A DNA stretch of 64,000 nt from Halomonas sp. (GCF_017515565.1 NZ_JAFWFN010000005.1:62001-126000), one strand, 5' to 3'. Positions 51,113 through 59,911 are shown, numbered from the stretch's first letter. Notes: a model not told the origin generated them from the sequence alone. A program made the numbers and translations.

Positions 51113-51667
51113 ATGCCTGTTATCACTCCTGACCAAGCGGGCGGCGTCAACGTGTGCGCCTTTCTCGACATGCTGGCGTTTGCTGAGGTCGGCAAGCCCA
51201 TGCTGAGCGACCCGCGTACCGATAACGGGTATCGGGTCATCGTTGGTTCATTGCCCGGCAAGTTGATCCTGATGGATGGCTACATCGACCACCCGCGCAA
51301 GCTGGTAAAAATTCGAAAGGGCCTTAGCTCTACAGCAGCGGGGCGTTATCAGCAGCTAAGCCGCTACTGGAACCATTACCGAGATCAGTTGAGCCTGCCG
51401 GACTTTGGCCCATTGAGCCAAGACCGCTGCGCAATCCAGCAGATACGCGAGCAGAAGGCACTACCGCTCATTCAAGAGGGCCGCATTGCTGAGGCTATTC
51501 ACCGCTGCCGGAATATCTGGGCGTCTTTGCCTGGGGCTGGTTATGGCCAACACGAATACTCGCTAGAGCGCCTGCTCTACGAATACAAGTGCGCCAAGGG
51601 TGTGCTGTGTGACGACGATAAAACGTGGTACGAGCGGGCACTGCTGAAGCGCCGCCACTCAGATTGA
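51113..51667 (+). CDS. Endolysin, lambda R-type transglycosylase (GH104)
   Basis: A 184-residue cytoplasmic murein transglycosylase without signal peptide, so it depends on the holin. FLDMLAFAEVGKPMLSDPRT places the catalytic Glu near residue 26, DNGYRVIVGS and the conserved SSTAAGRYQQLSRYWNHYRD match lambda R (158 residues). The extra ~25 C-terminal residues (YKCAKGVLCDDDKTWYERAL) are not in lambda R. First gene of the lysis cassette. Confidence 0.92.
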   Translation: MPVITPDQAGGVNVCAFLDMLAFAEVGKPMLSDPRTDNGYRVIVGSLPGKLILMDGYIDHPRKLVKIRKGLSSTAAGRYQQLSRYWNHYRDQLSLPDFGPLSQDRCAIQQIREQKALPLIQEGRIAEAIHRCRNIWASLPGAGYGQHEYSLERLLYEYKCAKGVLCDDDKTWYERALLKRRHSD

Positions 51668-51695
51668 ACATCACAGACCGCCGAGGTGGTCACTC

Positions 51696-52058
51696 ATGAG
51701 CCCGAGACGAAAAGAGAATTGCCCAATGCCCAACCGCGACCCGAGCAACTGGAAGTGGCTGGTGGACATGATGCCATGGCTACAGCTGACTGCCGCCACG
51801 TTCACTGTCGGCTTTATCACTGTGCTGCACAACGGTGGCCCTTGGACAAAAGCGCTGATGAGCGCAACGGTGGGCACGATTCTATCGCTCTCGCAGTATC
51901 CAGTGTTCTTGTGGCTAGCTGATTACTATGGATTACCGGATGCGGTGGCTATCGCCCCCTGCGTGTTCCTATCGATTATGGGCGTTGAGTGGGTTCGTAA
52001 CAAAGCAGACGCTCTCTATGAGGTGCTTCTGGCCTTCGTTAAGAAGTGGCTCAAATGA
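51696..52058 (+). CDS. Holin, possible dual start
   Basis: A 120-residue protein with three hydrophobic helices (about residues 32-48, 57-72, 83-101: LQLTAATFTVGFITVLHNGG; ALMSATVGTILSLSQYPVFL; AVAIAPCVFLSIMGVEW) and a charged C-terminus, typical of class I holins. Two in-frame starts have ribosome sites: 51696 (GAGG upstream) and 51726 (AGAGAA). The longer form adds MSPRRKENCP with three basic residues, the kind of N-terminus that makes an antiholin. It is followed by Rz through an ATGA overlap. Confidence 0.88.
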   Translation: MSPRRKENCPMPNRDPSNWKWLVDMMPWLQLTAATFTVGFITVLHNGGPWTKALMSATVGTILSLSQYPVFLWLADYYGLPDAVAIAPCVFLSIMGVEWVRNKADALYEVLLAFVKKWLK

Positions 52059-52471
52059 TGGCCGCGCTCAAGGGCAGGGCGATTACGTTGGCGGTGGGTG
52101 CCCTAACACTGGCAAGCGCCTACCTCTATTGGCAGTACGTCACCACCCAGCGGGATGCTTACCAAGCCGAAGCCGAGCGGCAGCGTGACCGCGCTGAGGT
52201 CCTGCAGGAACACCAGGTGTGGCAGCGCCAGCAGATAAAAGCGCTTAACGCGGCCATGGCTGAACGCGACCGTACATTGACGATCATCGCGGACGACATT
52301 CGCGCCAGCACAGTGGCGCTTCAACAGTTAGGAGAAACCGATGCTAAAGCGCGCGACTGGCTGGATAGCGATCTGCCTACTGGTATTGTTGACTGGGTGC
52401 GCCAGCTCCAACGGCCCAGTATCGGCGATGGTGTGCGAGTGCCCAACGGTGCCGAGCCACCTAACGAGTGA
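52055..52471 (+). CDS. Rz-like inner-membrane spanin subunit
   Basis: A 138-residue protein with an N-terminal signal anchor (ITLAVGALTLASAYLYWQYV) and a periplasmic coiled coil (QAEAERQRDRAEVLQEHQVW; QQIKALNAAMAERDRTLTII), the form of i-spanins. With the nested Rz1 lipoprotein it would fuse the inner and outer membranes at the last step of lysis. ATG 52055 overlaps the holin stop as ATGATG. Confidence 0.9.
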   Translation: MMAALKGRAITLAVGALTLASAYLYWQYVTTQRDAYQAEAERQRDRAEVLQEHQVWQRQQIKALNAAMAERDRTLTIIADDIRASTVALQQLGETDAKARDWLDSDLPTGIVDWVRQLQRPSIGDGVRVPNGAEPPNE

Positions 52472-52613
52472 GCTTTCGGCACCAGCGCTAATCCTCAATA
52501 GCAACCGAGGGCCTTTGTTGCTGTTGGCTGAGTATGAATCGCTACGCCGTCGATTCAATGCTGATCGTGCGGCGGTGGTCGAGATACTGGCGGATGGTAC
52601 AGGAGAGGATTAG
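52341..52613 (+). CDS. Rz1-like outer-membrane lipoprotein spanin
   Basis: A 90-residue lipoprotein starting inside Rz in another frame. The signal ends in a lipobox, CLLVLLTGCASS, with Cys at about residue 20; the mature part is Pro/Leu rich (CECPTVPSHLTSELSAPALI). The gene begins within Rz and runs 142 bases beyond it, an overlapped spanin architecture. AGGAGAAACCG precedes the ATG. Confidence 0.9.
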   Translation: MLKRATGWIAICLLVLLTGCASSNGPVSAMVCECPTVPSHLTSELSAPALILNSNRGPLLLLAEYESLRRRFNADRAAVVEILADGTGED

Positions 52614-52667
52614 TACCACTGTGGATAATGTGGGTTTACCCTTGAGCCACAGGAGTTAGACGCAATG

Positions 52668-53291
52668 TTATTCCTCCCCATCATTGTTGAGGTCGAGTAA
52701 GGCTTTATTTCTCCTCATGTCTGTTGTGGATGAACCAAGAAGATAGATAAGAAACAGAACTAATGGTGTCGCAGTTGCAAACGCCGGCGTAATTACGGGG
52801 GTGGAATATCTGAAGCCTAGGTTCACTACCACTAGAATTATCGCCCCTGCACCCCAGGATAACGTCAGCGTGACGCCCATTCTCACGACTGCTTTGATGT
52901 AAGACTCCTTTGGAGAAGCAAATATTCTACCTATGCCTGATACCTTGCTTCGGAAGACGCCATTTCTGAACTCAATATCTCTACGTGATTTATGGAATGC
53001 TTCGAGGTTGTAGGGGAAGTCTTTCTTTGCAAGCAGGAAGGTAACTGCCTCTGCAGGCATCGGCCACCCAAACTTAGAGAAGATAGAATTCTCAAGATGG
53101 GCTCTCTCGGTGCTGTTTTTATCGTTCTTCTCTTTCAGGTTGTGGGCTTTAGTAATGATGTCATCAAACTGCTCTTTTTTGTTTTTCCACCTCACCCCGT
53201 AGCTTATTCGCTGTTTTAGGTGATGGGTGAGTGTGCTTATGAGCACGGTAGATAAAGAAGCGGCTATACCGCTAACAAGTGCATTCATCAT
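52668..53291 (-). CDS. Membrane protein on opposite strand (cargo candidate)
   Basis: A 207-residue protein with helices near residues 4-22 and a pair at about 138-158 and 165-185 (GVTLTLSWGAGAIILVVVN; PAFATATPLVLFLIYLLGSS). Between them is a basic soluble segment (KAHNLKEKNDKNSTERAHLE; NGVFRSKVSGIGRIFASPKE). It interrupts the rightward late operon between lysis and packaging genes, is lower in GC than its surroundings, and has AAGGAG before its ATG. A lysogenic-conversion or exclusion role is plausible; family not recognised. Confidence 0.72.
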   Translation of the reverse strand: MMNALVSGIAASLSTVLISTLTHHLKQRISYGVRWKNKKEQFDDIITKAHNLKEKNDKNSTERAHLENSIFSKFGWPMPAEAVTFLLAKKDFPYNLEAFHKSRRDIEFRNGVFRSKVSGIGRIFASPKESYIKAVVRMGVTLTLSWGAGAIILVVVNLGFRYSTPVITPAFATATPLVLFLIYLLGSSTTDMRRNKALLDLNNDGEE

Positions 53292-53354
53292 TTACTCCTT
53301 AGGTTTCCATTACTTATCTCGGCAGTTTGTCGCATTACTTTAGATGGAGGTGAT

Positions 53355-53640
53355 ATGGCTTGTGCTCCACCACGCTCATGCCGCGCCCCCATGTGCACCG
53401 GCAAAACCAAACACAAGCACGGCTACTGCGATAAGCACGCAGACCCAGTGGTTGCCTAAAAGAAGTCGCCCACAGCTAAGCAAGATTGTGGCGGCAGGCA
53501 GTGGCGTCGCAAGCGTCAGCGCATCCCGCAACGCGATAAAGGCTTGTACCAGCCCTGCTTAAACCGGGGCTTTTTTCACGCCTGCATTTGAGGTTGATCA
53601 CATCGTCAATATCGCCTCAGGCGGCACGCCGGGGGCGTAG
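53355..53640 (+). pseudogene. Decayed HNH endonuclease gene
   Basis: GGAGG precedes ATG 53355, which opens MACAPPRSCRAPMCTGKTKH with the N-terminal Cys cluster of phage HNH proteins, then a TAA at 53457. In the same frame the text continues RRKRQRIPQRDKGLYQPCLN, the first HNH strand. At the T6 run near 53571-53576 the frame must shift by one base to reach EVDHIVNIASGGTPG, the catalytic His-Asn segment, which then ends at TAG 53638 without the final HNH helix. So there is a nonsense codon, a frameshift and a lost end. In HK97-like phages the intact gene next to terminase is needed for DNA packaging. Confidence 0.8.
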
Positions 53641-53988
53641 CGCGAAAGCCTGAGGGGCAGGGGGCAATTCCTCCAGCCTTTCGCCATCGAACGCCGCGTC
53701 ATCTATTAAATTTTCTACCCGCGTGATCGGAACAGCAGGCCGCGCAAGGAAACAGCAATCAAACAGGGATCGCGGGACCCGCTTGGCAACACTTTGGTAC
53801 AAAAAAACGCGGGTCCTTCTGGCGCTCAAACGGCGCGCCACGGGGGCGCAGAGCCCCGGAATTCGACAAATTTTCGGCATTTCATGGTCGTCAGCAGCAC
53901 CTCGCATAAACCCGCATGGTTGTCGTGTTTTAAGGTGCCGACGCTGCCGAAATCAATAGGGGTACGGTGCCGATAGGATGATAAGCGT
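53641..53988. other. Non-coding gap before terS, probable cos region
   Basis: 348 bases with no gene I can support; open frames here have poor composition. It contains GGACCCGC (53775-53782) and its inverted copy GCGGGTCC (53809-53816) around an A-run, itself next to the palindrome GCGGGACCCGC. The position directly upstream of terS is where lambda-like phages carry cos. Confidence 0.45.
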
Positions 53989-54486
53989 GTGGCAGAGATC
54001 AATCGCCTTGAAGAGGCCTACAACTGGAACATCACCAGACTGGCGGATGCGTTTGGTCTTCACCGCGATACGGTGCGCAAACGCCTAAAGGAGTCTGGTG
54101 TGGTGCCTGCTGGCGCCCGCAATGGCGCGAACGTCTATGCACTGAAAGATGCTGGCCCTGCGCTGTTCAGCGAGTCACGCCCTGGCACCGCGGCTGACCC
54201 TAATGACTACCACCCAACAGAGCGCAAAGACTGGTTTCAGTCCGAAGTTCTTCGCGTAAAGCTTGAAAAAGAAATGCGCCTGCTGGTGCCGGTTGAAGAA
54301 GCCCATCGGGAAATGTCGCGCCTTGCTAAAGCCGTGGCGAGCGGCCTGGATTCATTAGCCGACCTATTAGAGCGTGACGCAGGCCTGACGCCAGAAACCA
54401 TTGAGCTTGTCGAGAAATCCACCGACGCGCTCCGTGAAATGATGTACCAATCCATAATTGACGATGACGAGACGCTTGATGAGTAG
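53989..54486 (+). CDS. Terminase small subunit (DUF1441)
   Basis: A 165-residue DNA-recognition subunit. The N-terminal winged helix is seen in YNWNITRLADAFGLHRDTVR and KRLKESGVVPAGARNGANVY; a helical oligomerisation part follows (RVKLEKEMRLLVPVEEAHRE) and an acidic tail (IIDDDETLDE) that probably contacts the large subunit. The GTG start at 53989 follows AGGATG. It corresponds to lambda Nu1 and should bind cos. Confidence 0.9.
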   Translation: MAEINRLEEAYNWNITRLADAFGLHRDTVRKRLKESGVVPAGARNGANVYALKDAGPALFSESRPGTAADPNDYHPTERKDWFQSEVLRVKLEKEMRLLVPVEEAHREMSRLAKAVASGLDSLADLLERDAGLTPETIELVEKSTDALREMMYQSIIDDDETLDE

Positions 54487-56551
54487 TTTAGCTAGCGCTG
54501 CTGCCATTCGTCGTGATGTTGCCGAATTGATACGCCCGCCGCGCCGTATACGCGCAAGCCAAGCCGCTGCTGAGCGCATGAAGGTGGTGGGTGGTGATGG
54601 CACGGTTAAGGACTGGTCGCCCGAGGCCACGCCCTACATGGTCGAGCCGCTAGACTGCATGGGCAGCCGTTTATACGACGCCGTGATATTCGCAGGCCCA
54701 GCGCGAACGGGCAAAACTAATGCGCTAGTGGATGGCTATGTTGCCTACAAGATCGACTGCGACCCCGGCGATGGCCTAATTGTGCAGATCTCGGAAGAGA
54801 AAGCCCGCGAGTTCAGCAAGAAGCGCATCGACCGCATGTTGCAGCACTCGCCCGCATTAGCGAAGCGCCTTAGCCCGCGTGGCCACGACAATAACGTTCA
54901 CGATAAAACCTTTCGCGCCGGCAACTATCTCGGTATCAAATGGCCGTCCAAGAACGTGCTCGCCAGCTCTGATTACCAGTTCGTACTGATTACCGACTTT
55001 GACCGGCTTGCCGAGAACATCGATGGCGAGGGTGACGCCTTCACGCTCGCAGGAAAGCGCACGCAGACATTCGGCTCCACCGGCATGACGCTAGCCGAAT
55101 CTAGCCCAGGCCGTGAGATCACTGACCCCGACTGGATACGCCCTGCGGACTCACCGCACATGGCGCCGCCCACCACGGGCATTCTGGATCTGTTCAACCA
55201 AGGCGACCGCCGCTTGTGGTACTGGCAGTGCCCAGAGCCAGCGTGCAGGCGCTGGTTCACGCCAACGATGGACAACTTCAACCAGGGGTCGAAATGCGCG
55301 TTCTGCCCGCATTGCGGCACCGAGATCGAGCCCAAGGCAAAACGCCAGCTCAACCTTGATGGTCGCTGGGTGCCCGAAGGCATGGAGCTGACGCTTGAAG
55401 GCGAGCTGATCGGCACGCGACGCCAAACCCGCATTGCATCGTTTTGGATGGAAGGCCCAAGCGCCGCGTTCCAAAGCTGGACGAGTCTGGCGGAAAAACT
55501 CAAGCGCGCTGAAGAAACGTATGAGCAAACCGGCAGCCAAGAAACGCTCAAAACCGTTATCAACACCGACTGGGGCAGGCCATACCAATACCGGCGTGCT
55601 GCCACGCAACGCTCAAGCCAGCGGCTATTAGACCGCGCTGAGCAAGTGGAGCGCCGCACTGTTCCTCACGGCGTGCGCTTTCTTACCGCTGCAGTGGATG
55701 TGCAAGGCGGCAAGGATCGCCGGTTTGTAGTGCAGGTGCATGGCTGGGGCCCAAACCGTGAAACATGGGTGGTTGACCGCTTCAATATCAAAGAAGATCG
55801 GGGCCCCAATAACGACGAGCCACCGCGCCCCATTAACCCCGCCACGCAGCCAGAGGACTGGGATCTACTGACCCGCGATGTACTGCAGCGCACCTATCGG
55901 CTAGCGGATGGCAGCGACCGGCGCATGCCGATTACCGCCATGGCCGTGGATACCGGTGGCGAAGGCGAGGGCGAAGAGTCCGTTACTAGCCAGGCCTATG
56001 AATGGTACCGGCGTTTAGCGCGTGATGGCCTGCAAAGCCGCGCCTACCTAGTAAAAGGTGCCAGCAGCCGCACGCCCAGCCGTGTTCGCAAAACGCTACC
56101 CGACAACACAGGCCGCAAGAACAGAAAAAGCAGCGCCAAGGGCGACGTGCCGCTTTACATGCTAGGCACCGACACCCTGAAAGACACCGTGGCTGCAATG
56201 ATGGACCGCGACAACCCAGGCGCAGGCTACCTGCACACGCCCGCATGGCTAGGCCGCTGGTGGTACGAAGAGCTGACCTACGAGGTGCGAGACCCGGCAA
56301 GCGGCAAATGGTCACGCCCAGGCAAGCGCCCCAATGAGGCGTTTGACCTCTGCGTGTACAACCTCACAGTGTTTATTTTGCTCAAGGGCGAAAAGATCAA
56401 CTGGGACGCACCGCCGCCCTGGGCAGAACAGTGGGACGCCAACATGCTGGTATTCGCACCGAGCGCAGACAGCGCCACTGTGACCGAGCAGATGCGCAGT
56501 AAAGCGCCGCCAAAGAAACGCCGCCGGCGCGTCGTCAAGCCGCGCGGATAG
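54479..56551 (+). CDS. Terminase large subunit (GpA family)
   Basis: A 690-residue packaging motor. The ATPase Walker A is AGPARTGKT (residues 72-80), with FVLITDFDRLAENIDGEGDA as the likely Walker B region; a Cys-rich CPEPACRRWF ... CAFCPHCGTE forms the GpA zinc element; the nuclease half has FLTAAVDVQGGKDRRFVVQV and MAVDTGGEGEGEE. Lambda gpA homologue (641). The start at 54479 overlaps the terS stop. Confidence 0.94.
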   Translation: MSSLASAAAIRRDVAELIRPPRRIRASQAAAERMKVVGGDGTVKDWSPEATPYMVEPLDCMGSRLYDAVIFAGPARTGKTNALVDGYVAYKIDCDPGDGLIVQISEEKAREFSKKRIDRMLQHSPALAKRLSPRGHDNNVHDKTFRAGNYLGIKWPSKNVLASSDYQFVLITDFDRLAENIDGEGDAFTLAGKRTQTFGSTGMTLAESSPGREITDPDWIRPADSPHMAPPTTGILDLFNQGDRRLWYWQCPEPACRRWFTPTMDNFNQGSKCAFCPHCGTEIEPKAKRQLNLDGRWVPEGMELTLEGELIGTRRQTRIASFWMEGPSAAFQSWTSLAEKLKRAEETYEQTGSQETLKTVINTDWGRPYQYRRAATQRSSQRLLDRAEQVERRTVPHGVRFLTAAVDVQGGKDRRFVVQVHGWGPNRETWVVDRFNIKEDRGPNNDEPPRPINPATQPEDWDLLTRDVLQRTYRLADGSDRRMPITAMAVDTGGEGEGEESVTSQAYEWYRRLARDGLQSRAYLVKGASSRTPSRVRKTLPDNTGRKNRKSSAKGDVPLYMLGTDTLKDTVAAMMDRDNPGAGYLHTPAWLGRWWYEELTYEVRDPASGKWSRPGKRPNEAFDLCVYNLTVFILLKGEKINWDAPPPWAEQWDANMLVFAPSADSATVTEQMRSKAPPKKRRRRVVKPRG

Positions 56552-56570
56552 TATCTGACGAGACACACCA

Positions 56571-56611
56571 AGCCCGCCACCGTGCGGGCTTTTTCATGCC
56601 CGTTCGCCGGG
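56571..56611 (+). terminator. Intercistronic hairpins before gpW
   Basis: agcccgc / gcgggct (56571-56590) followed by five T, then ATGCCCGTTCGCCGGG (56596-56611), a second small stem. The latter 16-base word recurs at 62336-62351. Likely tunes late mRNA rather than ending it. Confidence 0.6.
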
Positions 56612-56634
56612 TGCAGATTAACAGGAGCCACCTC

Positions 56635-56862
56635 ATGGCCTACACCGCCGACAACCTTGCCCAGGTGCGCCAGGCCATTCTCGATTTGGCGTCTGGGCAG
56701 CGCGTCACCCGCATTACCCATAACGGGCGCACCGTTGACTACGGCCAAGCCGACATCGACAAGCTGCGCAGCCTAGAACGCTACATCGCTGCGGATGTTA
56801 GCGCGCAAAACCGCCAGCGCCGCTCTCGCACTCGGCAAGTAATCACCTCGAAGGGGCTATAA
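56635..56862 (+). CDS. Head-tail joining protein gpW
   Basis: A 75-residue homologue of lambda gpW (68), which binds the portal vertex and completes the head. MAYTADNLAQVRQAILDLAS and GQRVTRITHNGRTVDYGQAD are the family signature; a basic tail follows (QNRQRRSRTRQVITSKG). ATG 56635 lies eight bases after AGGAG. Confidence 0.92.
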   Translation: MAYTADNLAQVRQAILDLASGQRVTRITHNGRTVDYGQADIDKLRSLERYIAADVSAQNRQRRSRTRQVITSKGL

Positions 56863-56864
56863 GC

Positions 56865-58346
56865 ATGCTCAAAACGATCAAGCGCATGGCCTCAATGCTA
56901 GGGGTTAAAGCCCAATACGATGGCGCGAGCACCAAGCGCCGCATGGCGGGCAAAGGCAATACGATTACCGGCCCAAACGGCCCTATCGAGCGCAGCCTAC
57001 CCATGCTGCAGGCGCGCAGCCACAACGCCATACGCAACAACGCCTACGCCCGTAAAGCCAAAGAGGCCTACGTCGCTAATTTGGTCGGCACCGGCATTAA
57101 GCCGCAGTGGGGCAACGATGAAATCCAACAGCTGTGGGATCGATGGGTAAACGAATGCGACGCCGATGGCGTTGATAATTTCTACGGCCTGCAGGCTCTG
57201 GCTGCTGGCGCGCAGTTTGAAGCAGGCGAGGCGCTTGGGCGCATTCGGTACCGCCGCGTGAGCGATGGCCTTGCCGTGCCCATGCAGCTGCAGGTGATTG
57301 AAGCCGAACACCTCGACCCTGCCTACAGCCGCGCCTTTGATGGCCGCTTGATTCGCATGGGCATTGAGTTTGACGGTATCGGCCAGCGCCGCGCCTATCA
57401 CCTCTGGCGGCACCACCCGCATGAAAAGCTCACCAGCGAGATGAACACCCGCGTTGCGGTGCCCGCTAGCAACATCATCCACATGTACCGCCGCACGCGC
57501 CCAGGGCAGTTACGTGGCGTGCCAGAGCTAACAAGCGTCATCGTGCGGCTGTACGAAATAGACGAAATGCAGGACGCCACGCTCGCCCGCCAAAAGCTCG
57601 CCAACCTGTTCGGCGCGTTCGTGAAACGCAAAACGGATCACGAGCCTGAAGACGACGGCCCGTTTTTTGGCACCCAGGTCACCATGCCGGGCGAAGGCGG
57701 CGAGGAGATGTCCGAGCTAACGCCCGGCGGCATCCATTACCTGGAAGATGACGAGGACGTAACGTTTTCCGACCCACCCGACATAGGCGCGAATTACAAC
57801 GAATGGCTGCGCACCGAGCTGCTCGCCGTAGCCGCTGGCGCAGGCATTACCTATGAGCAGCTAACGGGTGACCTGAAAGGCGTCAACTACTCAAGCATTC
57901 GCGCTGGCCTGCTGGAATTCCGCCGGCGGGCAGAAGCACTGCAAGCACACTTGTTGGTGCATCAATGGTGCCGCCGCATCGCCGCGCAATGGCTCGATGT
58001 GGCCGTGACCAGTGGCGCGTTGAATATCCCCGATTACTGGCAGCGCCGCGCTGGCTACCTCGCCATTGACTGGATAGCTCCCAAGTGGGCCTGGGTAGAC
58101 CCGCTGAAAGAAGTGACCGCCGACCTAATGGAAGTACGCGCCGGGTTCAAGCCGCGCTCAGAAGCCGCTGGCGAACGTGGCTGGTCGCTCGATCAACTCG
58201 ATGCCGAGATCCAAAAAGGCAACGCCAGTGCCGACAAGCACAAGCTGGTGCTGGATTCTGACCCCCGAATCACCGCTAAAAACGGCTCCCTGCAGGCAGC
58301 GCTTGAAGCGCTGGTGGCCGCCACCGAAGAAGAGGAAAACAGCTAA
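56865..58346 (+). CDS. Portal protein (lambda gpB family)
   Basis: A 493-residue portal of the dodecameric DNA channel. Landmarks: ARSHNAIRNNAYARKAKEAY, VGTGIKPQWGN, ASNIIHMYRRTRPGQLRGVP and GDLKGVNYSSIRAGLLEFRR. The start follows gpW by two bases behind AAGGGG. The C-terminal part ends before the next gene with TAATG overlap. Length is within the family range (about 500-530). Confidence 0.93.
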   Translation: MLKTIKRMASMLGVKAQYDGASTKRRMAGKGNTITGPNGPIERSLPMLQARSHNAIRNNAYARKAKEAYVANLVGTGIKPQWGNDEIQQLWDRWVNECDADGVDNFYGLQALAAGAQFEAGEALGRIRYRRVSDGLAVPMQLQVIEAEHLDPAYSRAFDGRLIRMGIEFDGIGQRRAYHLWRHHPHEKLTSEMNTRVAVPASNIIHMYRRTRPGQLRGVPELTSVIVRLYEIDEMQDATLARQKLANLFGAFVKRKTDHEPEDDGPFFGTQVTMPGEGGEEMSELTPGGIHYLEDDEDVTFSDPPDIGANYNEWLRTELLAVAAGAGITYEQLTGDLKGVNYSSIRAGLLEFRRRAEALQAHLLVHQWCRRIAAQWLDVAVTSGALNIPDYWQRRAGYLAIDWIAPKWAWVDPLKEVTADLMEVRAGFKPRSEAAGERGWSLDQLDAEIQKGNASADKHKLVLDSDPRITAKNGSLQAALEALVAATEEEENS

Positions 58347-59491
58347 TGACATGGTTTAAAGCACAAGCTTTGGCGGATAACCCGCGTAAAGCCCTGGTAT
58401 CGATTGATAAACCGATTGGCAGTGACTGGGCACCTGATTGGATTGCTGATTTTACCGGCGAGCAACCGGCCCGCGATTTTATCGCCGCCATCGATGCCCT
58501 TGGTGAACTGGACGAAATCACCGTGGAGCTAAACAGCCCCGGGGGTGACGTGGCTAGCGGCGTGCGGATCTACAACTACCTGCGCGACCACAGCGCCAAG
58601 GTTCATACCCGTGTGACCGGCACCGCCGCCAGCATTGCCACCATCATTATGATGGCCGGTGATACGCGCTCCATGGCCATCGGCTCGACAATGATGACCC
58701 ACCGAGCCAGCGGTTTGATGATGGGCTTTTTCAACGCCCAAGAGATGACCGATACCGCCCGCAACCTAGCGTCAATCGACGCCTCCATGGTCGACATCTA
58801 CGTCAACGCCACCGGAAAGACCAAGGACGAGATCAACGCCTTGCTTGACCAGGGCGATACCTTTCTAGGTGCCGACGAATCCATCGAGTGGGGCTTTGCT
58901 ACCGAAGCCGACGCCCAGCTAAAAGCCGTCGCCTGCGCTGATCCTAAGCTGTTTATGCGGCAGCTTGAGCAGCATAGCGAGATTGCCGCACTGAAAGCGC
59001 GTATAGCGAGCGGCGACAGCGCGACCATGAGCGCCGCCGATGCCCTAGCACTGGCGTTCGATATGACGCCTGAAGAAGCCGAGGCCCAAGCCGCCGATCT
59101 GGGTGACCAGATTATCGCGCTAAGGCAGCAGGCACCCTCAGCGCTCGCAAAAATTGAAGACATTCCACAAGCGCTGCTTGATGAGATTAAGGCAGCGGGG
59201 CCGGGGAAAATTCAGATCGATAACTCGGCTCAAGAGGCGGTAGCCGCAGAGCGCACCCGCATTACCGCCATCGTCAAAGCCTGCCAAACCACTGGCCAAG
59301 CGCAGCTGATGGAAAAGCTGATTGCTAACGGCATGGATGACCAACAGGCCAGCGAATACATATACGACGTAGCCGCCGCCAGCGGCAATAAAACCAGCAT
59401 CCATAGCAGCCATTCGCCCGAAGGTGGGCACCGAGCGGCTATAGATCACAACAAGATCTATGCCCGCATCAACCGCAAGGCGCAGGCGTAA
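58346..59491 (+). CDS. Prohead protease / scaffold (ClpP-like, gpC)
   Basis: A 381-residue S49/ClpP-type capsid maturation protease. TVELNSPGGDVASGVRIYNY, Ser96 in VTGTAASIATII and His119 in TMMTHRASGLM are the catalytic region. Residues after about 220 are helical and charged, as in gpC whose C-terminus doubles as scaffold Nu3; a separate internal start for a scaffold is possible but not shown. Overlaps portal by one base. Confidence 0.92.
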   Translation: MTWFKAQALADNPRKALVSIDKPIGSDWAPDWIADFTGEQPARDFIAAIDALGELDEITVELNSPGGDVASGVRIYNYLRDHSAKVHTRVTGTAASIATIIMMAGDTRSMAIGSTMMTHRASGLMMGFFNAQEMTDTARNLASIDASMVDIYVNATGKTKDEINALLDQGDTFLGADESIEWGFATEADAQLKAVACADPKLFMRQLEQHSEIAALKARIASGDSATMSAADALALAFDMTPEEAEAQAADLGDQIIALRQQAPSALAKIEDIPQALLDEIKAAGPGKIQIDNSAQEAVAAERTRITAIVKACQTTGQAQLMEKLIANGMDDQQASEYIYDVAAASGNKTSIHSSHSPEGGHRAAIDHNKIYARINRKAQA

Positions 59492-59545
59492 GCCTCGCCG
59501 CTTTCCGCGCCCCGCAACTACCTAGCCATAGAAGGAGGCTGACCC

Positions 59546-59911
59546 ATGGGCAGCAAAACATTTACCGAAGGCCGTCACACTGGCGAGCACATCGTATCCG
59601 AAGCCAACGGCGCACGCTCGCGTGAGCAAGGCACCTTGGCGGCTGGAAACCTAGCAGCGGGCACCGTGCTGGCGCTCAACGCCGCGGGCAACTACGTGCA
59701 GCTAGCGCCTGCCGCCGCAGACGGCACCGAAACCACCAAGGCCGTGCTTTACGCAAGCGTAGATGCCAGCGAAGCGCCCAAGCCCTGCGTGGTCCATGTT
59801 CGCGCCTGCGAGGTGCATGGCGAAGCGTTGACCTGGCCGGATGCCGCCACCGAAGAGCAGATCACGGCAGGCACCAACGATCTGATTGGCCTAGGCGTCA
59901 TCATCCGCTAA
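59546..59911 (+). CDS. Head decoration protein gpD
   Basis: A 121-residue homologue of lambda gpD (110), the trimeric cement of the expanded capsid. FTEGRHTGEHIVSEANGARS then REQGTLAAGNLAAGTVLALN match the family; IGLGVIIR closes it. AAGGAGG precedes the ATG. Confidence 0.93.
   Translation: MGSKTFTEGRHTGEHIVSEANGARSREQGTLAAGNLAAGTVLALNAAGNYVQLAPAAADGTETTKAVLYASVDASEAPKPCVVHVRACEVHGEALTWPDAATEEQITAGTNDLIGLGVIIR

Noticed and set aside
53344-53562. Frame starting GAGGTGATATGG as a 72-residue gene
   Set aside because: It reads the decayed HNH gene in a wrong frame; the ATG at 53355 with GGAGG and HNH motifs in another frame explains the DNA better.
53723-53976. Open frames on both strands in the terS leader
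   Set aside because: Arg/Ala/Ser-rich composition, no ribosome site, and they would cover the probable cos region; treated as non-coding.
54973-55659. 228-codon minus-strand frame opposite terminase
   Set aside because: Antisense shadow of the GpA family protein, which has clear motifs.
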